NCBI RefSeq assembly: GCF_027531545.1
Contig: NZ_JAPZSC010000006.1
Coordinates: forward strand, 310,001-374,000
Source: Silanimonas sp.
GTDB taxonomy: Bacteria; Pseudomonadota; Gammaproteobacteria; Xanthomonadales; Xanthomonadaceae
Direction of reading: 5' to 3'
DNA: 64,000 nucleotides
Positions 29,351-37,867 of this stretch are shown piece after piece (positions within the stretch are counted from its first letter, which is position 1; the number at the start of each line of letters is the position of its first letter). The notes beneath the pieces are model-generated. The model saw nothing but the letters and a program-made list of their open reading frames with translations. It was not told the origin of the DNA and did no database searches. The position numbers and the translations under genes were made by a program.

Positions 29351-29839
29351 TCAAGCCGGTGGTGCCGAGCCCGGCGCCACCAGGTCCAAGGCCATGACGA
29401 TGGCGTCCTCGCGGCCGTCCTTTGCCGGGTAGTAGCGCGGCCGCTGGCCGATGCGAACGAAGCCCTCGCTCGCGTACAGCGCGATGGCATTCGGGTTCGA
29501 CGGACGCACCTCGAGGAAAACGCGATCGGCCATGTGCCAGCGCGCGAGATCGATCATCCGACGCAGCAGGCGACGGCCGAGGCCATGCCCCTGCCAGGCC
29601 GGATCGACGCAGAGGTTCAACAGATGCGCTTCATCGGCGCCGACGCTGAGCACGCCGTAGCCCATCAAGCCTTCGGTCGATTCCGCCACCCAGCAGGCAT
29701 ACCCCGCGCCGAGGCAGTCGCGGAAGATGCCGGCAGTCCACGGAAACGCGTACGACCGATCCTCCATGGCTGCCACGAGGGGCACGTCCGCTTGCCGCAT
29801 CGGACGGAATTGCACCGCCTGCTGCAGCTGCGCCGCCAA
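29351..29839 (-). CDS. rimI: Ribosomal protein S18 alanine N-acetyltransferase RimI
   Basis: GNAT acetyltransferase that acetylates the N-terminal alanine of ribosomal protein S18. The 162 residues contain SYAFPWTAGIFRDCL (matches the RimI N-terminal FPW segment), HLLNLCVDPAWQGHGLGRRLLRRMI (acetyl-CoA loop QGHGLG) and VFLEVRPSNPNAIALYASEGFVRIGQRPRYYP, the RimI hallmark. It starts at TTG 29839, 3 bases after the stop of the small gene upstream; the next ATG (29800) would cut into the fold. As in E. coli holD-rimI, the small gene ahead may encode the polymerase III psi subunit. Confidence 0.9.
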   Translation of the reverse strand: MAAQLQQAVQFRPMRQADVPLVAAMEDRSYAFPWTAGIFRDCLGAGYACWVAESTEGLMGYGVLSVGADEAHLLNLCVDPAWQGHGLGRRLLRRMIDLARWHMADRVFLEVRPSNPNAIALYASEGFVRIGQRPRYYPAKDGREDAIVMALDLVAPGSAPPA

Positions 29840-29842
29840 GCT

Positions 29843-30127
29843 TCAGCCCCCGCGACGCCAGTCGCGCACGCGCCGCCACAGGGCGCGCTTGAAGGCGGCA
29901 TCGCCGGGCCGGCCGTGCGGCGACGGCCATTCGGCCCACAGCGCGCCGACCCAGCGCTCCAAGCCCCCACGCAAGCGCGGTGGCAGCACCATGGCGGCCA
30001 AGGGTTCGGCCATCCCGGCACCGGCGGAGCGCCGTTGCACCGGCGCATGGCCCAAGGCCTCCAGCACGCGGCGCTGCAACGGCGACCAGGTCACGCCGAG
30101 GCCGCTGCCGAGCGACGACGCTGCCAC
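29843..30127 (-). CDS. Small protein, possibly DNA polymerase III psi subunit (HolD-like)
   Basis: This 94-residue frame bridges pssA and rimI. It overlaps the 3' end of pssA by 37 bases and ends 3 bases before the rimI start, so the arrangement looks translationally coupled. It ends KRALWRRVRDWRRGG. The end of E. coli HolD (RAALWQQI, from memory of the protein) is similar, and holD lies directly ahead of rimI in E. coli. The N-terminal GVTWSPLQRRVLEALG is short compared with the 137-residue E. coli psi. The match is weak and rests partly on position, so I give no gene symbol. The frame is Arg/Ala-rich but continuous. Confidence 0.5.
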   Translation of the reverse strand: MAASSLGSGLGVTWSPLQRRVLEALGHAPVQRRSAGAGMAEPLAAMVLPPRLRGGLERWVGALWAEWPSPHGRPGDAAFKRALWRRVRDWRRGG

Positions 30128-30870
30128 AGCCAGACGATCGGGCCACTGAGGATGTAGACGATCGCGACGGCGAAGATCACCTTCGGCGCGTCGATCAGCA
30201 GCGCCACCAGCACCGCGACCACCAGCACCATGAACCAGAACGGCACGCGGTCGCCGGGCCAGCCCTTGAAGCTGAAGAAGCGGATCCGGCTCACCATCAG
30301 CAGCGCGCAGGCGGTGGTGACGAGCAGGGCCACCCAGCGCATCTCATCACCGCTCCAGCCCAGTTCGGTGAAGCACCAGACCACGCTGATCATCGTGCCC
30401 GCCGACGCAGGGCTGGCGAGTCCGATGAACCAGCGCTTGTCCGTGCTGCCCGCCGAAACGTTGAAGCGGGCCAGACGCAGGGCGGCACAGGCGACGTAGA
30501 GGAAGGCAGCGGCCCAGCCCACCTTGCCCCAGACACCGCCATCGAGCGCGAGCTGGGCCAGGGCCCAGTGGTACATCACCAGGGCCGGCGCCATGCCGAA
30601 GCTGAGCAGGTCGGAGAGCGAGTCGTACTGCACGCCGAACTCGCTGGTGGTCCCGGTCATGCGCGCCACGCGGCCGTCGAGGCCATCGAACACGCCCGCG
30701 ACGATCACCGCGACGCAGGCCGCCTCGAAACGGCCATTCGCCGCGGCCAGGATGGCGTAGAAGCCGGCGAACATGTTCGCCGTGGTCAGCAGGTTGGGCA
30801 GCAGGTAGATGTGGCGGCTGCGCGGTCGCGGCGGCGGGGCGGGGGTGAGATCGTCGGGCTTGGGGTCCAT
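30091..30870 (-). CDS. pssA: CDP-diacylglycerol-serine O-phosphatidyltransferase PssA
   Basis: Inner-membrane enzyme of the CDP-alcohol phosphatidyltransferase family; makes phosphatidylserine, the precursor of phosphatidylethanolamine. The 259-residue protein carries the signature DGLDGRVARMTGTTSEFGVQYDSLSD (about 62-87), with the paired DG..AR and D...D residues that bind metal and CDP-lipid. About seven hydrophobic stretches follow, starting with YLLPNLLTTANMFAGFYAIL. It is the membrane (Bacillus-type) PssA rather than the E. coli soluble PLD-type enzyme. It begins at ATG 30870, divergent from the DUF4124 gene, and overlaps the small gene downstream. Confidence 0.92.
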   Translation of the reverse strand: MDPKPDDLTPAPPPRPRSRHIYLLPNLLTTANMFAGFYAILAAANGRFEAACVAVIVAGVFDGLDGRVARMTGTTSEFGVQYDSLSDLLSFGMAPALVMYHWALAQLALDGGVWGKVGWAAAFLYVACAALRLARFNVSAGSTDKRWFIGLASPASAGTMISVVWCFTELGWSGDEMRWVALLVTTACALLMVSRIRFFSFKGWPGDRVPFWFMVLVVAVLVALLIDAPKVIFAVAIVYILSGPIVWLWQRRRSAAASA

Positions 30871-30957
30871 GGCGCGAGTGTAGCCGCTGGGCCGCCTGCC
30901 CTGCCCCCTCCCGGTCCGATGGCGCTACCATGCGGGGAGTCCTGTTGGAGCGTCCCC

Positions 30958-31383
30958 ATGCGTTTGCTTGCCGGCCTGATCACCGTCGCCCTTTTCGCCG
31001 CCACCCCTGCCCTGAATGCCCAAGATCCGGTCTACACCTGGGTGGACGCCAACGGTGTGCGCCATTACGCCCAGACCCCGCCAGATGGGGTGCAGTACGA
31101 AACCCGTGGCATCCGCGACCGGACGGTAGGCACTGAAGCGGGACGCGCTCCCGCGGCCCCGACGCGCACCACCGAGGAAGTGATCGCCTGCGACCGCGCC
31201 CGGGTGGCGTTGCAGCAGCTGAGCGGCCCGGCGCTCGTGGAAATGGACAAGGACGGCGACGGCAAACCCGAGCCGCTGACGGCGGAAGAGAAGGCCCAGC
31301 AGCGCCGCCTCAGCGAGCAGGCCGTCGCGGCCTACTGCCCGCGTGAGGGTGAGGACGCCCCGGCCGCTTCGCCGCAGGGCTGA
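30958..31383 (+). CDS. DUF4124 domain exported protein
   Basis: Exported protein of 141 residues with a signal peptide (about 1-21, ending ALNAQ). A DUF4124 domain follows at once, with the typical VYTWVDANGVRHYAQTPPDG at about 24-43. The remainder is charged, with an EF-hand-like DKDGDGKPEPL stretch near residue 98 that may bind calcium, and a final Pro/Ala tail. DUF4124 proteins are common in Gammaproteobacteria and are of unknown role in the envelope. The start ATG 30958 follows the -10-like CTACCAT region. A perfect 9-bp stem with AA loop (31386-31405) follows its stop. Confidence 0.85.
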   Translation: MRLLAGLITVALFAATPALNAQDPVYTWVDANGVRHYAQTPPDGVQYETRGIRDRTVGTEAGRAPAAPTRTTEEVIACDRARVALQQLSGPALVEMDKDGDGKPEPLTAEEKAQQRRLSEQAVAAYCPREGEDAPAASPQG

Positions 31384-31385
31384 AG

Positions 31386-31405
31386 GCGCGGGCCAAGGCC
31401 CGCGC
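31386..31405 (+). terminator. Stem-loop between DUF4124 gene and proS
   Basis: GCGCGGGCC and GGCCCGCGC pair around AA. No T-run follows, so termination may be partial. TAGAAT at 31413-31418 just after it could serve as a -10 element for proS. Confidence 0.45.
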
Positions 31406-31448
31406 TCGGCGCTAGAATGCGGGCTTTGCGTTTTCCGACCGAGCCCGC

Positions 31449-33167
31449 ATGCGCCTTTCGCAGTTCCACCTCAGCACCACCAAGGAAACCCCCGCCGACG
31501 CCGAAGTCATCAGCCACCAGCTGATGCTGCGGGCGGGGATGATCAAGAAGCTCGGCGCCGGCCTCTACACCTGGACCCCACTCGGCTTGCGCGCCTTGCG
31601 CAAGGTGGAATCCGTGGTCCGCGAGGAAATGGAGCGCGCCGGCGCGATTGAAGTGCTGATGCCAGCCGTACAGCCCAAAGAGTTGTGGGAAGAAACCGGC
31701 CGCTGGGCCAAGTTCGGCGGCCAGCTGCTGAAGATCACTGATCGCAAGCAGCAGGAATACTGCTTCGGCCCGACGCACGAGGAAGTCATCACCGACTTCG
31801 CGCGCCAGGAACTGGCCAGCTACAAGCAGCTGCCGAAGAACTTCTTCCAGATCCAGACCAAGTTCCGCGACGAAATCCGCCCGCGCTTCGGCGTGATGCG
31901 CGCCCGCGAGTTCCTGATGAAGGACGCGTACTCGTTCCACGTCACGCCCGAGTGCACGGCGCGCGAGTACCAGAACATGTACGACGCCTACACGCGCATC
32001 TTCACGCGCCTGGGCTTGATGTTCCGCGCCGTGAACGCCGACACCGGCGCCATCGGCGGTTCGGCCTCGCATGAGTTCCACGTGCTGGCCGATTCGGGCG
32101 AGGACGCCATCGCGTTCTCCGACACCTCGCAGTACGCCGCGAACGTGGAGCTGGCCGAGGCGGTGGCTCCCGCCGCGCCGCGCGCTGCCGCTTCGGAATC
32201 GATGACCAAGGTGGCCACCCCTACGCAGAAGACCTGCGAGGCCGTGGCGGAATTGCTTGGCCTGCCGCTGACGCGCGCCGTGAAGTCGGTGGCCGTGGTC
32301 GGTGATGCGAAGGTGCTGGGCGGCACGGGCTTCGTGCTGGCCCTCGTCCGCGGCGACCATGTCGTCAACGAGATCAAGCTGTCGAAGATCGCCGGTCTCG
32401 CCGAGCTCCGGCTGGCCACCGAAGAGGAAATCCGCGCCCACCTCGGCGCTTCGCCGGGCTTCCTGGGCCCGGTCGCGCCGAAGCAGCCGATCACCGTCAT
32501 CGCCGACCGCACCGTGGCCGCGATGTGTGACTTCGTCGTCGGCGCCAATGAAGACGGTTTCCACCTCGCCGGCGTCAACTTCGGCCGCGACCTGTCCGAG
32601 CCGACGCTCGTCGCCGACATCCGCAACGTGGTCGAAGGCGACCCCTCGCCGGACGGCCACGGCACCATCAAGCTGGCCCGCGGCATCGAGGTCGGCCACG
32701 TGTTCCAGCTCGGCCAGAAGTACGCCGAGGCGATGAAGGCCACCGTGCTGAACGCCGAGGGCAAGGCCCAGGTCATGTACATGGGCTGCTATGGCATCGG
32801 CGTCTCGCGCATCGTCGCGGCGGGCATCGAGCAGAACTTCGACGCCAACGGCATCTGCTGGCCGGAGGCGATGGCGCCCTGGCGCGTCGCGGTCTGCATG
32901 ATCAACCCGAAGGGCGATGCCACGGTCACCGCCGCGGCCGAGGCGCTGTACAACGACCTCGCCGCCCGCGGCGTCGAAGTGGTGCTGGACGACCGCGGCC
33001 TGCGCCCGGGCCAGATGTTCGCCGACATCGAACTGATCGGCCTGCCGCACCGCGTCGTCGTGTCGGAACGCGGCCTCTCGGCGGGCACCTTCGAGTACCG
33101 CGCCCGCTCGGCGGCGGAATCGGAGAACCTGAGCCGCGAGCAGGTGTTCGAGCGCCTCGGCCTGTAA
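31449..33167 (+). CDS. proS: Prolyl-tRNA synthetase (bacterial type with editing domain)
   Basis: Class II synthetase charging tRNA-Pro. The 572 residues match the bacterial ProS length. The N-terminal catalytic domain has [37 protein letters not shown] and motif 2 [28 protein letters not shown]. An inserted YbaK-like editing domain covers about 235-390. Motif 3 [18 protein letters not shown] is near 440-457, and the anticodon-binding domain ends in VFERLGL. A strong terminator (33192-33223) follows the stop. The upstream stem-loop and TAGAAT suggest its own promoter. Confidence 0.97.
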   Translation: MRLSQFHLSTTKETPADAEVISHQLMLRAGMIKKLGAGLYTWTPLGLRALRKVESVVREEMERAGAIEVLMPAVQPKELWEETGRWAKFGGQLLKITDRKQQEYCFGPTHEEVITDFARQELASYKQLPKNFFQIQTKFRDEIRPRFGVMRAREFLMKDAYSFHVTPECTAREYQNMYDAYTRIFTRLGLMFRAVNADTGAIGGSASHEFHVLADSGEDAIAFSDTSQYAANVELAEAVAPAAPRAAASESMTKVATPTQKTCEAVAELLGLPLTRAVKSVAVVGDAKVLGGTGFVLALVRGDHVVNEIKLSKIAGLAELRLATEEEIRAHLGASPGFLGPVAPKQPITVIADRTVAAMCDFVVGANEDGFHLAGVNFGRDLSEPTLVADIRNVVEGDPSPDGHGTIKLARGIEVGHVFQLGQKYAEAMKATVLNAEGKAQVMYMGCYGIGVSRIVAAGIEQNFDANGICWPEAMAPWRVAVCMINPKGDATVTAAAEALYNDLAARGVEVVLDDRGLRPGQMFADIELIGLPHRVVVSERGLSAGTFEYRARSAAESENLSREQVFERLGL

Positions 33168-33191
33168 TCCCCCCGGGGAAAACCCCGCCAT

Positions 33192-33223
33192 GAAAACGCC
33201 GCGCCCGTCGCGGCGTTTTCATT
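33192..33223 (+). terminator. Intrinsic terminator after proS
   Basis: GAAAACGCCGCG (33192-33203) pairs with CGCGGCGTTTTC (33209-33220) around CCCGT, and the stem ends in a TTTT run followed by ATTT. It is 24 bases after the proS stop. Confidence 0.85.
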
Positions 33224-33259
33224 TGCGCCGGGCCTGATTAGTATCGGGATTCCCCCCGA

Positions 33260-33277
33260 ATTATCGGCTCCGATAAT
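33260..33277. promoter_or_regulatory. Palindrome upstream of the H-NS-like gene
   Basis: ATTATCGG-ct-CCGATAAT is a perfect 8-2-8 inverted repeat, followed by CCGGATAA. It lies 39 bases before the start codon and is AT-rich for this genome. It may be an operator, perhaps for self-control by the H-NS-like protein, which prefers such DNA. Confidence 0.45.
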
Positions 33278-33315
33278 CCGGATAACCCCTTCCCACACCC
33301 CGCAAGGAGCCCCGA

Positions 33316-33696
33316 ATGGCCGTTGATCTGGATGGACTGTCGCCCAAGGAACTGGACGCCCTGATTTCCAAAGCCAAGCAGCGCAAGCAGACGCTGGCGA
33401 AGCGTTCTTCGCAGGCCGAGGTGAGCAAGGCGCTGGCGGCCACGGCCCGGAAGCACGGCTGGACGCTGGCCGAGTTGTTCGGCACCGGCCCCGGCACGGG
33501 CGCATCGAAGGCATCGAAGGCTGCCAAGCCGGCCACTGCGCCGAAGGCGCGCAAGTCGGCGGCCAAGGGCACCAAGGTCGCGGCGAAGTACCGCCATCCG
33601 GAAACGGGACAGACCTGGTCGGGCCGCGGCATCCTGCCGAAGTGGATGACCGAGGAAATCGCCAAGGGCCGCAAGCGCGAGGATTTCGCGATCTGA
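33316..33696 (+). CDS. H-NS family nucleoid protein (XrvA-type)
   Basis: Small H-NS histone-like protein that binds AT-rich DNA and silences genes. Of 126 residues, the N-terminus (SPKELDALISKAKQRKQTLAKR) is a helical oligomerisation region. A Lys/Ala-rich linker spans about 55-90, and the C-terminus is the DNA-binding domain YRHPETGQTWSGRGILPKWM. The TWSGRG core, which grips the minor groove, is intact. It has a good ribosome site (AAGGAG, 33304-33309). It is flanked by the proS terminator and a hairpin at 33725-33748, so it is its own transcription unit. XrvA of Xanthomonas is the closest known type. Confidence 0.9.
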   Translation: MAVDLDGLSPKELDALISKAKQRKQTLAKRSSQAEVSKALAATARKHGWTLAELFGTGPGTGASKASKAAKPATAPKARKSAAKGTKVAAKYRHPETGQTWSGRGILPKWMTEEIAKGRKREDFAI

Positions 33697-33724
33697 GTGC
33701 GGCCCTCCACCCGCCCCACCCGTC

Positions 33725-33747
33725 GACGCCGGCCTCGTGCCGGCGTC
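33725..33747. terminator. Bidirectional hairpin between hns-like and thrE-like genes
   Basis: GACGCCGGC and GCCGGCGTC pair around CTCGT in the gap between two convergent genes (stops at 33696 and 33755). The plus-strand T-run is interrupted (CGTTCTC). Confidence 0.5.
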
Positions 33748-33754
33748 GCCGTTC

Positions 33755-35002
33755 TCAGAGGTAGCGGCGCGGCGGCACCAGCAGGTTGCCGAACAGCAGG
33801 CCCGCGACGAGGGCGATCAGGGCGCTCAACACCGCCACGGCAGTGTCGAGCCCCAGCACCACGTCACGCTCCATCACGAAGTTCAGGCTGCGGAAACCCA
33901 CGCTGCCCGGCACCAGCAGGATGATGCCGGACACCCGCAGCAGCGCCCCCGGCCGGCGGAAGATCCGCCCGAACGCGTTCGAGACCATGGCCACGCCGAG
34001 CCCCGCAAGGAACACGCCACCGGCGAACGCTTCCGACGACAGGCCCGGAATCTGGCCACCGAGGCGCGTGAGCCCATAGCCGATCCACGCGCCCGCCATC
34101 ACGATCAGGAAATCACGGCGCGCCGCCCCGAACAGCACGGCGAAGGCCGCGGAGCCGACGAGCAGGCCCACCCATTCGGCCCAGGCCGGGAGCTGTGGTG
34201 AACTGATCAACTGCGGTTGCCAGCCGAGCGCATGCGCTGCCTGCGTGGCAACGATGGTGCCAAACGTGAGCTTCAGCAGGGCCACCGTCGCCCCGGCGAA
34301 GCGCGCGGTGCCCGAGGCCCAGTTCTGGCTGCTGAGCTCGGCCACCGCGGTGGTGAGCATCAGGCCGGGCATCAGCACGATCAGCGAGGCGATGACGACC
34401 GTCTGCAACGACAGCGGGGTGAGAAAGGCGGCGATCGCCGAGGCCGTCAACGTGGCGAGCAGTGCGGCGATGGCATCGGAGGCCTCGTGCAGTCGCGGGC
34501 GGCTCGACGAGGCCACGCAAAGCAGGCCGATCATCAGCCCGATCACCGCGGACGCCGCGACATCCGCCCAACTGGTGCGCAGCAGGGCCGCGACCGAACC
34601 CGAGGCCAAGCCGAACGCCAGCACGGTGATCGCCAGCTTCTCGCGCCCCATCGGCCGATCCAATGCGGTCAGCGCCTGCAGGCCCTCGTCGACCTCCATG
34701 CGGCCGTCGGTCACGCGCTCGGCGATGTCGTCCACCATCGCCAGCGCCTTCAGGTTGATGTCGCCCGGCGCCAGCCGGAGCACGCGGGTGATCTCGGCGC
34801 CGTCGCTTTTCTGCGGGCTCGAGAACGAGAGGATGATCCCGGTGGGGTTGCACCAGATCTCAGTGCGCACGCCGAGGCGCTTCGACACCGTGAGAACCGC
34901 GCCTTCGAGACGGTCGGTCGACATGCCGCAGGCGTGCAGGCGGCGCGCCAGGTCGATGATGAAGTTGCAGCGCTGGCGGAACGGGCTGGTGGCGGCACTC
35001 AT
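33755..35002 (-). CDS. Threonine/serine exporter ThrE-family (YjjP-YjjB fusion)
   Basis: Inner-membrane exporter of the ThrE family, with the two halves seen in E. coli as YjjP and YjjB fused into one 415-residue chain. The N-terminal half (PF06738) starts RQRCNFIIDLARRLHACGMSTDRLEGAVL, followed by about five membrane helices from about 118 on. The C-terminal half (PF12821-like) has further helices, including FLAGLGVAMVSNAFGRIFRRPGALLRVSGIILLVPGSVGFRS. I start at ATG 35002; the frame remains open upstream but runs into the divergent gene. Substrates of E. coli YjjPB include succinate, so threonine/serine export here is inferred from family name only. Confidence 0.85.
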   Translation of the reverse strand: MSAATSPFRQRCNFIIDLARRLHACGMSTDRLEGAVLTVSKRLGVRTEIWCNPTGIILSFSSPQKSDGAEITRVLRLAPGDINLKALAMVDDIAERVTDGRMEVDEGLQALTALDRPMGREKLAITVLAFGLASGSVAALLRTSWADVAASAVIGLMIGLLCVASSSRPRLHEASDAIAALLATLTASAIAAFLTPLSLQTVVIASLIVLMPGLMLTTAVAELSSQNWASGTARFAGATVALLKLTFGTIVATQAAHALGWQPQLISSPQLPAWAEWVGLLVGSAAFAVLFGAARRDFLIVMAGAWIGYGLTRLGGQIPGLSSEAFAGGVFLAGLGVAMVSNAFGRIFRRPGALLRVSGIILLVPGSVGFRSLNFVMERDVVLGLDTAVAVLSALIALVAGLLFGNLLVPPRRYL

Positions 35003-35051
35003 GGCGCGGAAGCATGGCAGAAAGCCATGCCCATCAACGACAATGCCGGCC

Positions 35052-35936
35052 ATGGGCCTCGGTGAACTGCTTTCCTTGCTGTCCGCGGCCGTCTGGGCCG
35101 TGGGCGTGATCCTGTACCGCCAACTCGGCGCGACGCTGCCGCCGCTGCAACTCAACCTGCTGAAGAACAGCCTCGTGCTCGGCATGGTGCTGGTGAGCCT
35201 GCCGCTGCTGCACGGCTTCGCCTGGCCCGATTTCAGCGCGAGCCAGCTGGGGCTGGCCCTGCTGAGCGGCTTCATTGGCATCGCCATCGCCGACACCCTG
35301 TACTTCCGCGCCTTGAACCAGCTGGGCGCCGGACGCATGGGCGTGCTGGGCAACTTCTACAGCCCGGCGGTGATCCTGCTCAGCGTGGTCTTCCTCGACG
35401 AGCGCCTGAGTTTCGTGCAGATGATCGGCTTCGGCCTCGTCAGCCTTGGTGTGTATCTGGTCGCCGAGCGACGCCCCGACGATGCGGGCGGCGGCCGGGC
35501 CCTGCTCAAGGGATTGGCGATCGGCTTCTGCGCCATTCTGCTGATGGCCGTGGCCATCGTCCTCGTGAAGCGCACGCTGGAAGCGCAGCCGCTGATGTGG
35601 GTGACCGCGGTGCGCATGACCGGCGCCGTGGTCGGCCTGTGGCTGCTGGCCCTCGTCTTCCGCCGTCGGCTCGGGCCGGCGCTGCCGCCGCTCGCTGGCG
35701 TGCCGTGGCGGAAGCTGCTGGTCGCCGCCTTCGTCGGGCAGTTCCTCTCGATGGTGTTCTGGCTCGGCGGCTACAAGTTCACGTCGGCCTCGGTGGCAGC
35801 TATCCTCAACGAGAGCGCGTCGGTCTTCATCCTGCTGCTGGCCTGGGCCTGGTTGAAGGAACCCCTGAGCCGTCGCGCGCTCGCCGGCGTGGCGCTCACG
35901 GTTGCCGGCGTGAGTTGCATGCTGCTGCCCGCCTGA
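35052..35936 (+). CDS. EamA/DMT family transporter
   Basis: Ten-helix drug/metabolite transporter with two EamA repeats. It begins MGLGELLSLLSAAVWAVGVILYRQL. The first repeat ends FLDERLSFVQMIGFGLVSLGVYLVAERR and the second repeats the pattern with ILNESASVFILLLAWAWLKEPLSRRALAGVALTVAGV. The acidic ..DERL and LKEPLS ends are typical of the family. It starts at ATG 35052 (294 residues); ATG 35043 is in frame and equally possible. It lies 49 bases from the divergent thrE-like start and 9 bases before the mlaE-like gene. The substrate cannot be told from sequence. Confidence 0.88.
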   Translation: MGLGELLSLLSAAVWAVGVILYRQLGATLPPLQLNLLKNSLVLGMVLVSLPLLHGFAWPDFSASQLGLALLSGFIGIAIADTLYFRALNQLGAGRMGVLGNFYSPAVILLSVVFLDERLSFVQMIGFGLVSLGVYLVAERRPDDAGGGRALLKGLAIGFCAILLMAVAIVLVKRTLEAQPLMWVTAVRMTGAVVGLWLLALVFRRRLGPALPPLAGVPWRKLLVAAFVGQFLSMVFWLGGYKFTSASVAAILNESASVFILLLAWAWLKEPLSRRALAGVALTVAGVSCMLLPA

Positions 35937-35945
35937 AGGAGCCGA

Positions 35946-37061
35946 ATGGCCGAGACGCCGCACCTGCGCGAAGACCCCGATCAGCCCGGGTGCTGGCGTG
36001 CCGGCGGCGATTGGACGTTGGCGCATGCAGCCCGCCTGGAGGCCCTCCCCGCACCTCGCGGCGGCCCCGAAACCGCGCTGATCGACGCCCGCGGCATCGG
36101 CCAGATGGATGCCAGCGGCGCGATGCTGCTTTGGCGCCTCTCGCGCGACGCGGGGCTCGACGGCGGGGACGCGCTGCGACTCCGCGACGAACACGCGCCG
36201 CTGTTCGCGGCAGTGCAAGACATCTGCGTGAACCCACCACGCGCGGTGGTCAAGGACTACGGCGTTCGCGCGATGTTGTCGCGCATCGGGTTGACGGTCG
36301 AGGACTACGCGCGCGAGATCATCGCCCTCGTCGCCTTTGGCGGCGAAGCGCTGTTGACGGCGCTACGCATTGGCTGGAACCCGCGGCGCTGGCGCATCAC
36401 CTCGACCATCGCCCACATGGAATCGGTCGGCCTCGACGCCGTGCCGCTGGTGCTACTGCTCAGCTTCATGGTCGGCGCCGTGGTGGCCTTCCTCGGGGCC
36501 GAGGTGCTGGCGGAGTTCGGCGCCGAGATCTACGTCGTCGAACTGATCGGCATCAGCTTCCTGCGCGAGTTCGGCGTATTGCTCACCGCCGTGCTGCTCG
36601 CCGGCCGAACGGCCAGCGCCTTCACCGCCCAGATCGGCGCCATGCAATCGGGCGAGGAGATCGACGCCATCCGCACGCTCGGGCTCGACCCGATGGAGCT
36701 GCTGGTTTTGCCGCGCGTGGTCGCGCTGGTCCTGATGCTGCCGCTGCTCACCTTCCTCGCCATGATGGCGGGCATCGCCGGCGGCGTGACCATCGGAACG
36801 ACGATGCTGGGCATCTCCCCAGAGATGTTCATCGCGCGGCTGCACGAGACCATCGAAGTGCGCCATTTCTTCACCGGCATGGCCAAGGCCCCGGTGTTCG
36901 CCCTGGTCATCGGCCTGATCGGCTGCCTCGAAGGCATGCAGGTGCAGGGCACGGCGCAATCGGTGGGCGAGCGCACGACCTCCAGCGTCGTGCAGACCAT
37001 ATCGCTGGTGATCATCATCGATGCCTTCGCCGCGCTGTGGTTCATGGAGATGGGCTGGTGA
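35946..37061 (+). CDS. mlaE: MlaE-family lipid transporter permease with N-terminal STAS domain
   Basis: Inner-membrane permease subunit of an MCE-type phospholipid transporter. The 371 residues divide into an N-terminal STAS-like domain at about 1-95 (ALIDARGIGQMDASGAMLLWRLSRDAG) and an MlaE permease at about 110-371. The permease shows VEDYAREIIALVAFGGEALLTAL, ELIGISFLREFGVLLTAVLLAGRTASAFTAQIGAMQ and the EIDAIRTLGLDPMELLVLPR loop. In E. coli the STAS part is a separate protein, MlaB; here it is fused. It opens a tight four-gene operon (overlapping stop/start with mlaF). No MlaC-type periplasmic carrier is present. Confidence 0.93.
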   Translation: MAETPHLREDPDQPGCWRAGGDWTLAHAARLEALPAPRGGPETALIDARGIGQMDASGAMLLWRLSRDAGLDGGDALRLRDEHAPLFAAVQDICVNPPRAVVKDYGVRAMLSRIGLTVEDYAREIIALVAFGGEALLTALRIGWNPRRWRITSTIAHMESVGLDAVPLVLLLSFMVGAVVAFLGAEVLAEFGAEIYVVELIGISFLREFGVLLTAVLLAGRTASAFTAQIGAMQSGEEIDAIRTLGLDPMELLVLPRVVALVLMLPLLTFLAMMAGIAGGVTIGTTMLGISPEMFIARLHETIEVRHFFTGMAKAPVFALVIGLIGCLEGMQVQGTAQSVGERTTSSVVQTISLVIIIDAFAALWFMEMGW

Positions 37062-37864
37062 GCGCCGCCAAAGTCCCCGTGAAGCCCCGGCCCTGCGATT
37101 TCTCCACGCCAGCGATCGAGGTGCGCGGGTTGGTGAATGCCTTCGGCTCGCAGGTCGTCCACGATGGCGTCGACCTGACGGTGAACCGGGGCGAGATCGT
37201 CGGCGTCGTCGGCGGTTCGGGTTCGGGCAAATCGGTGCTGATGCGCGCCATCCTCGGCCTGCGGCGACCGCAGGCGGGCTCGGTGCGCGTGTTCGGCATC
37301 GACGCGCTGGCCGACGACGAGGCCAGCCGGCTCGCCATCGAAACGCAGACCGGCGTGCTGTTCCAGGGCGGCGCGCTGTTCTCTTCGCTCAGCGTGATCG
37401 AGAACATCATGGTGCCCCTGAAGGAGCACCACGAACTCTCCGACGACCTGATGCACGCGCTGTGCTGGATGAAGATGCGTCTCGCAGGCCTGCCTTCGAC
37501 GGCTGCCGAGAAGCTGCCCGCACAGCTCTCCGGCGGCATGAAAAAGCGCGCCGGGCTGGCGCGTGCCCTCGCCCTCGACCCGCCCCTGCTCTTCCTCGAC
37601 GAACCGACCGCCGGCCTCGACCCGATCGGCGCCGCCGCCTTCGACGACCTGATCCTCAACCTCAAGCGCTCGCTGGGCTTGACGGTCTTCCTCATCACCC
37701 ACGATCTCGACACGCTGTACGCCATCTGCGACCGCGTCGCCGTGCTGGCCGACCGCAAGCTCGTCGCCTGTGCGCCGATCGCCGAGATCGAACGCTTCGA
37801 GCACCCCTGGGTGCAGGAGTACTTCCACGGACCGCGCGGCCGCGCCGCGCGACGCGAGGCCTGA
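37058..37864 (+). CDS. mlaF: MlaF-type ABC transporter ATPase
   Basis: ATPase that powers the MCE lipid transporter. The 268 residues begin at GTG 37058, overlapping the mlaE stop as GTGA. Walker A is GGSGSGKS in VGVVGGSGSGKSVLMRAILGL (about 46-66), the Q-loop is TGVLFQGGALFSSLS, the signature is LSGGMKKRAGLARALA, and Walker B is LLFLDEPTAGLDP, followed by the switch His in LITHDLDTL. The LSGGMKKR signature and GALFSSLSV are typical of MlaF rather than other ABC ATPases. The next gene follows 3 bases after its stop. Confidence 0.94.
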   Translation: MSAAKVPVKPRPCDFSTPAIEVRGLVNAFGSQVVHDGVDLTVNRGEIVGVVGGSGSGKSVLMRAILGLRRPQAGSVRVFGIDALADDEASRLAIETQTGVLFQGGALFSSLSVIENIMVPLKEHHELSDDLMHALCWMKMRLAGLPSTAAEKLPAQLSGGMKKRAGLARALALDPPLLFLDEPTAGLDPIGAAAFDDLILNLKRSLGLTVFLITHDLDTLYAICDRVAVLADRKLVACAPIAEIERFEHPWVQEYFHGPRGRAARREA

Positions 37865-37867
37865 ACC

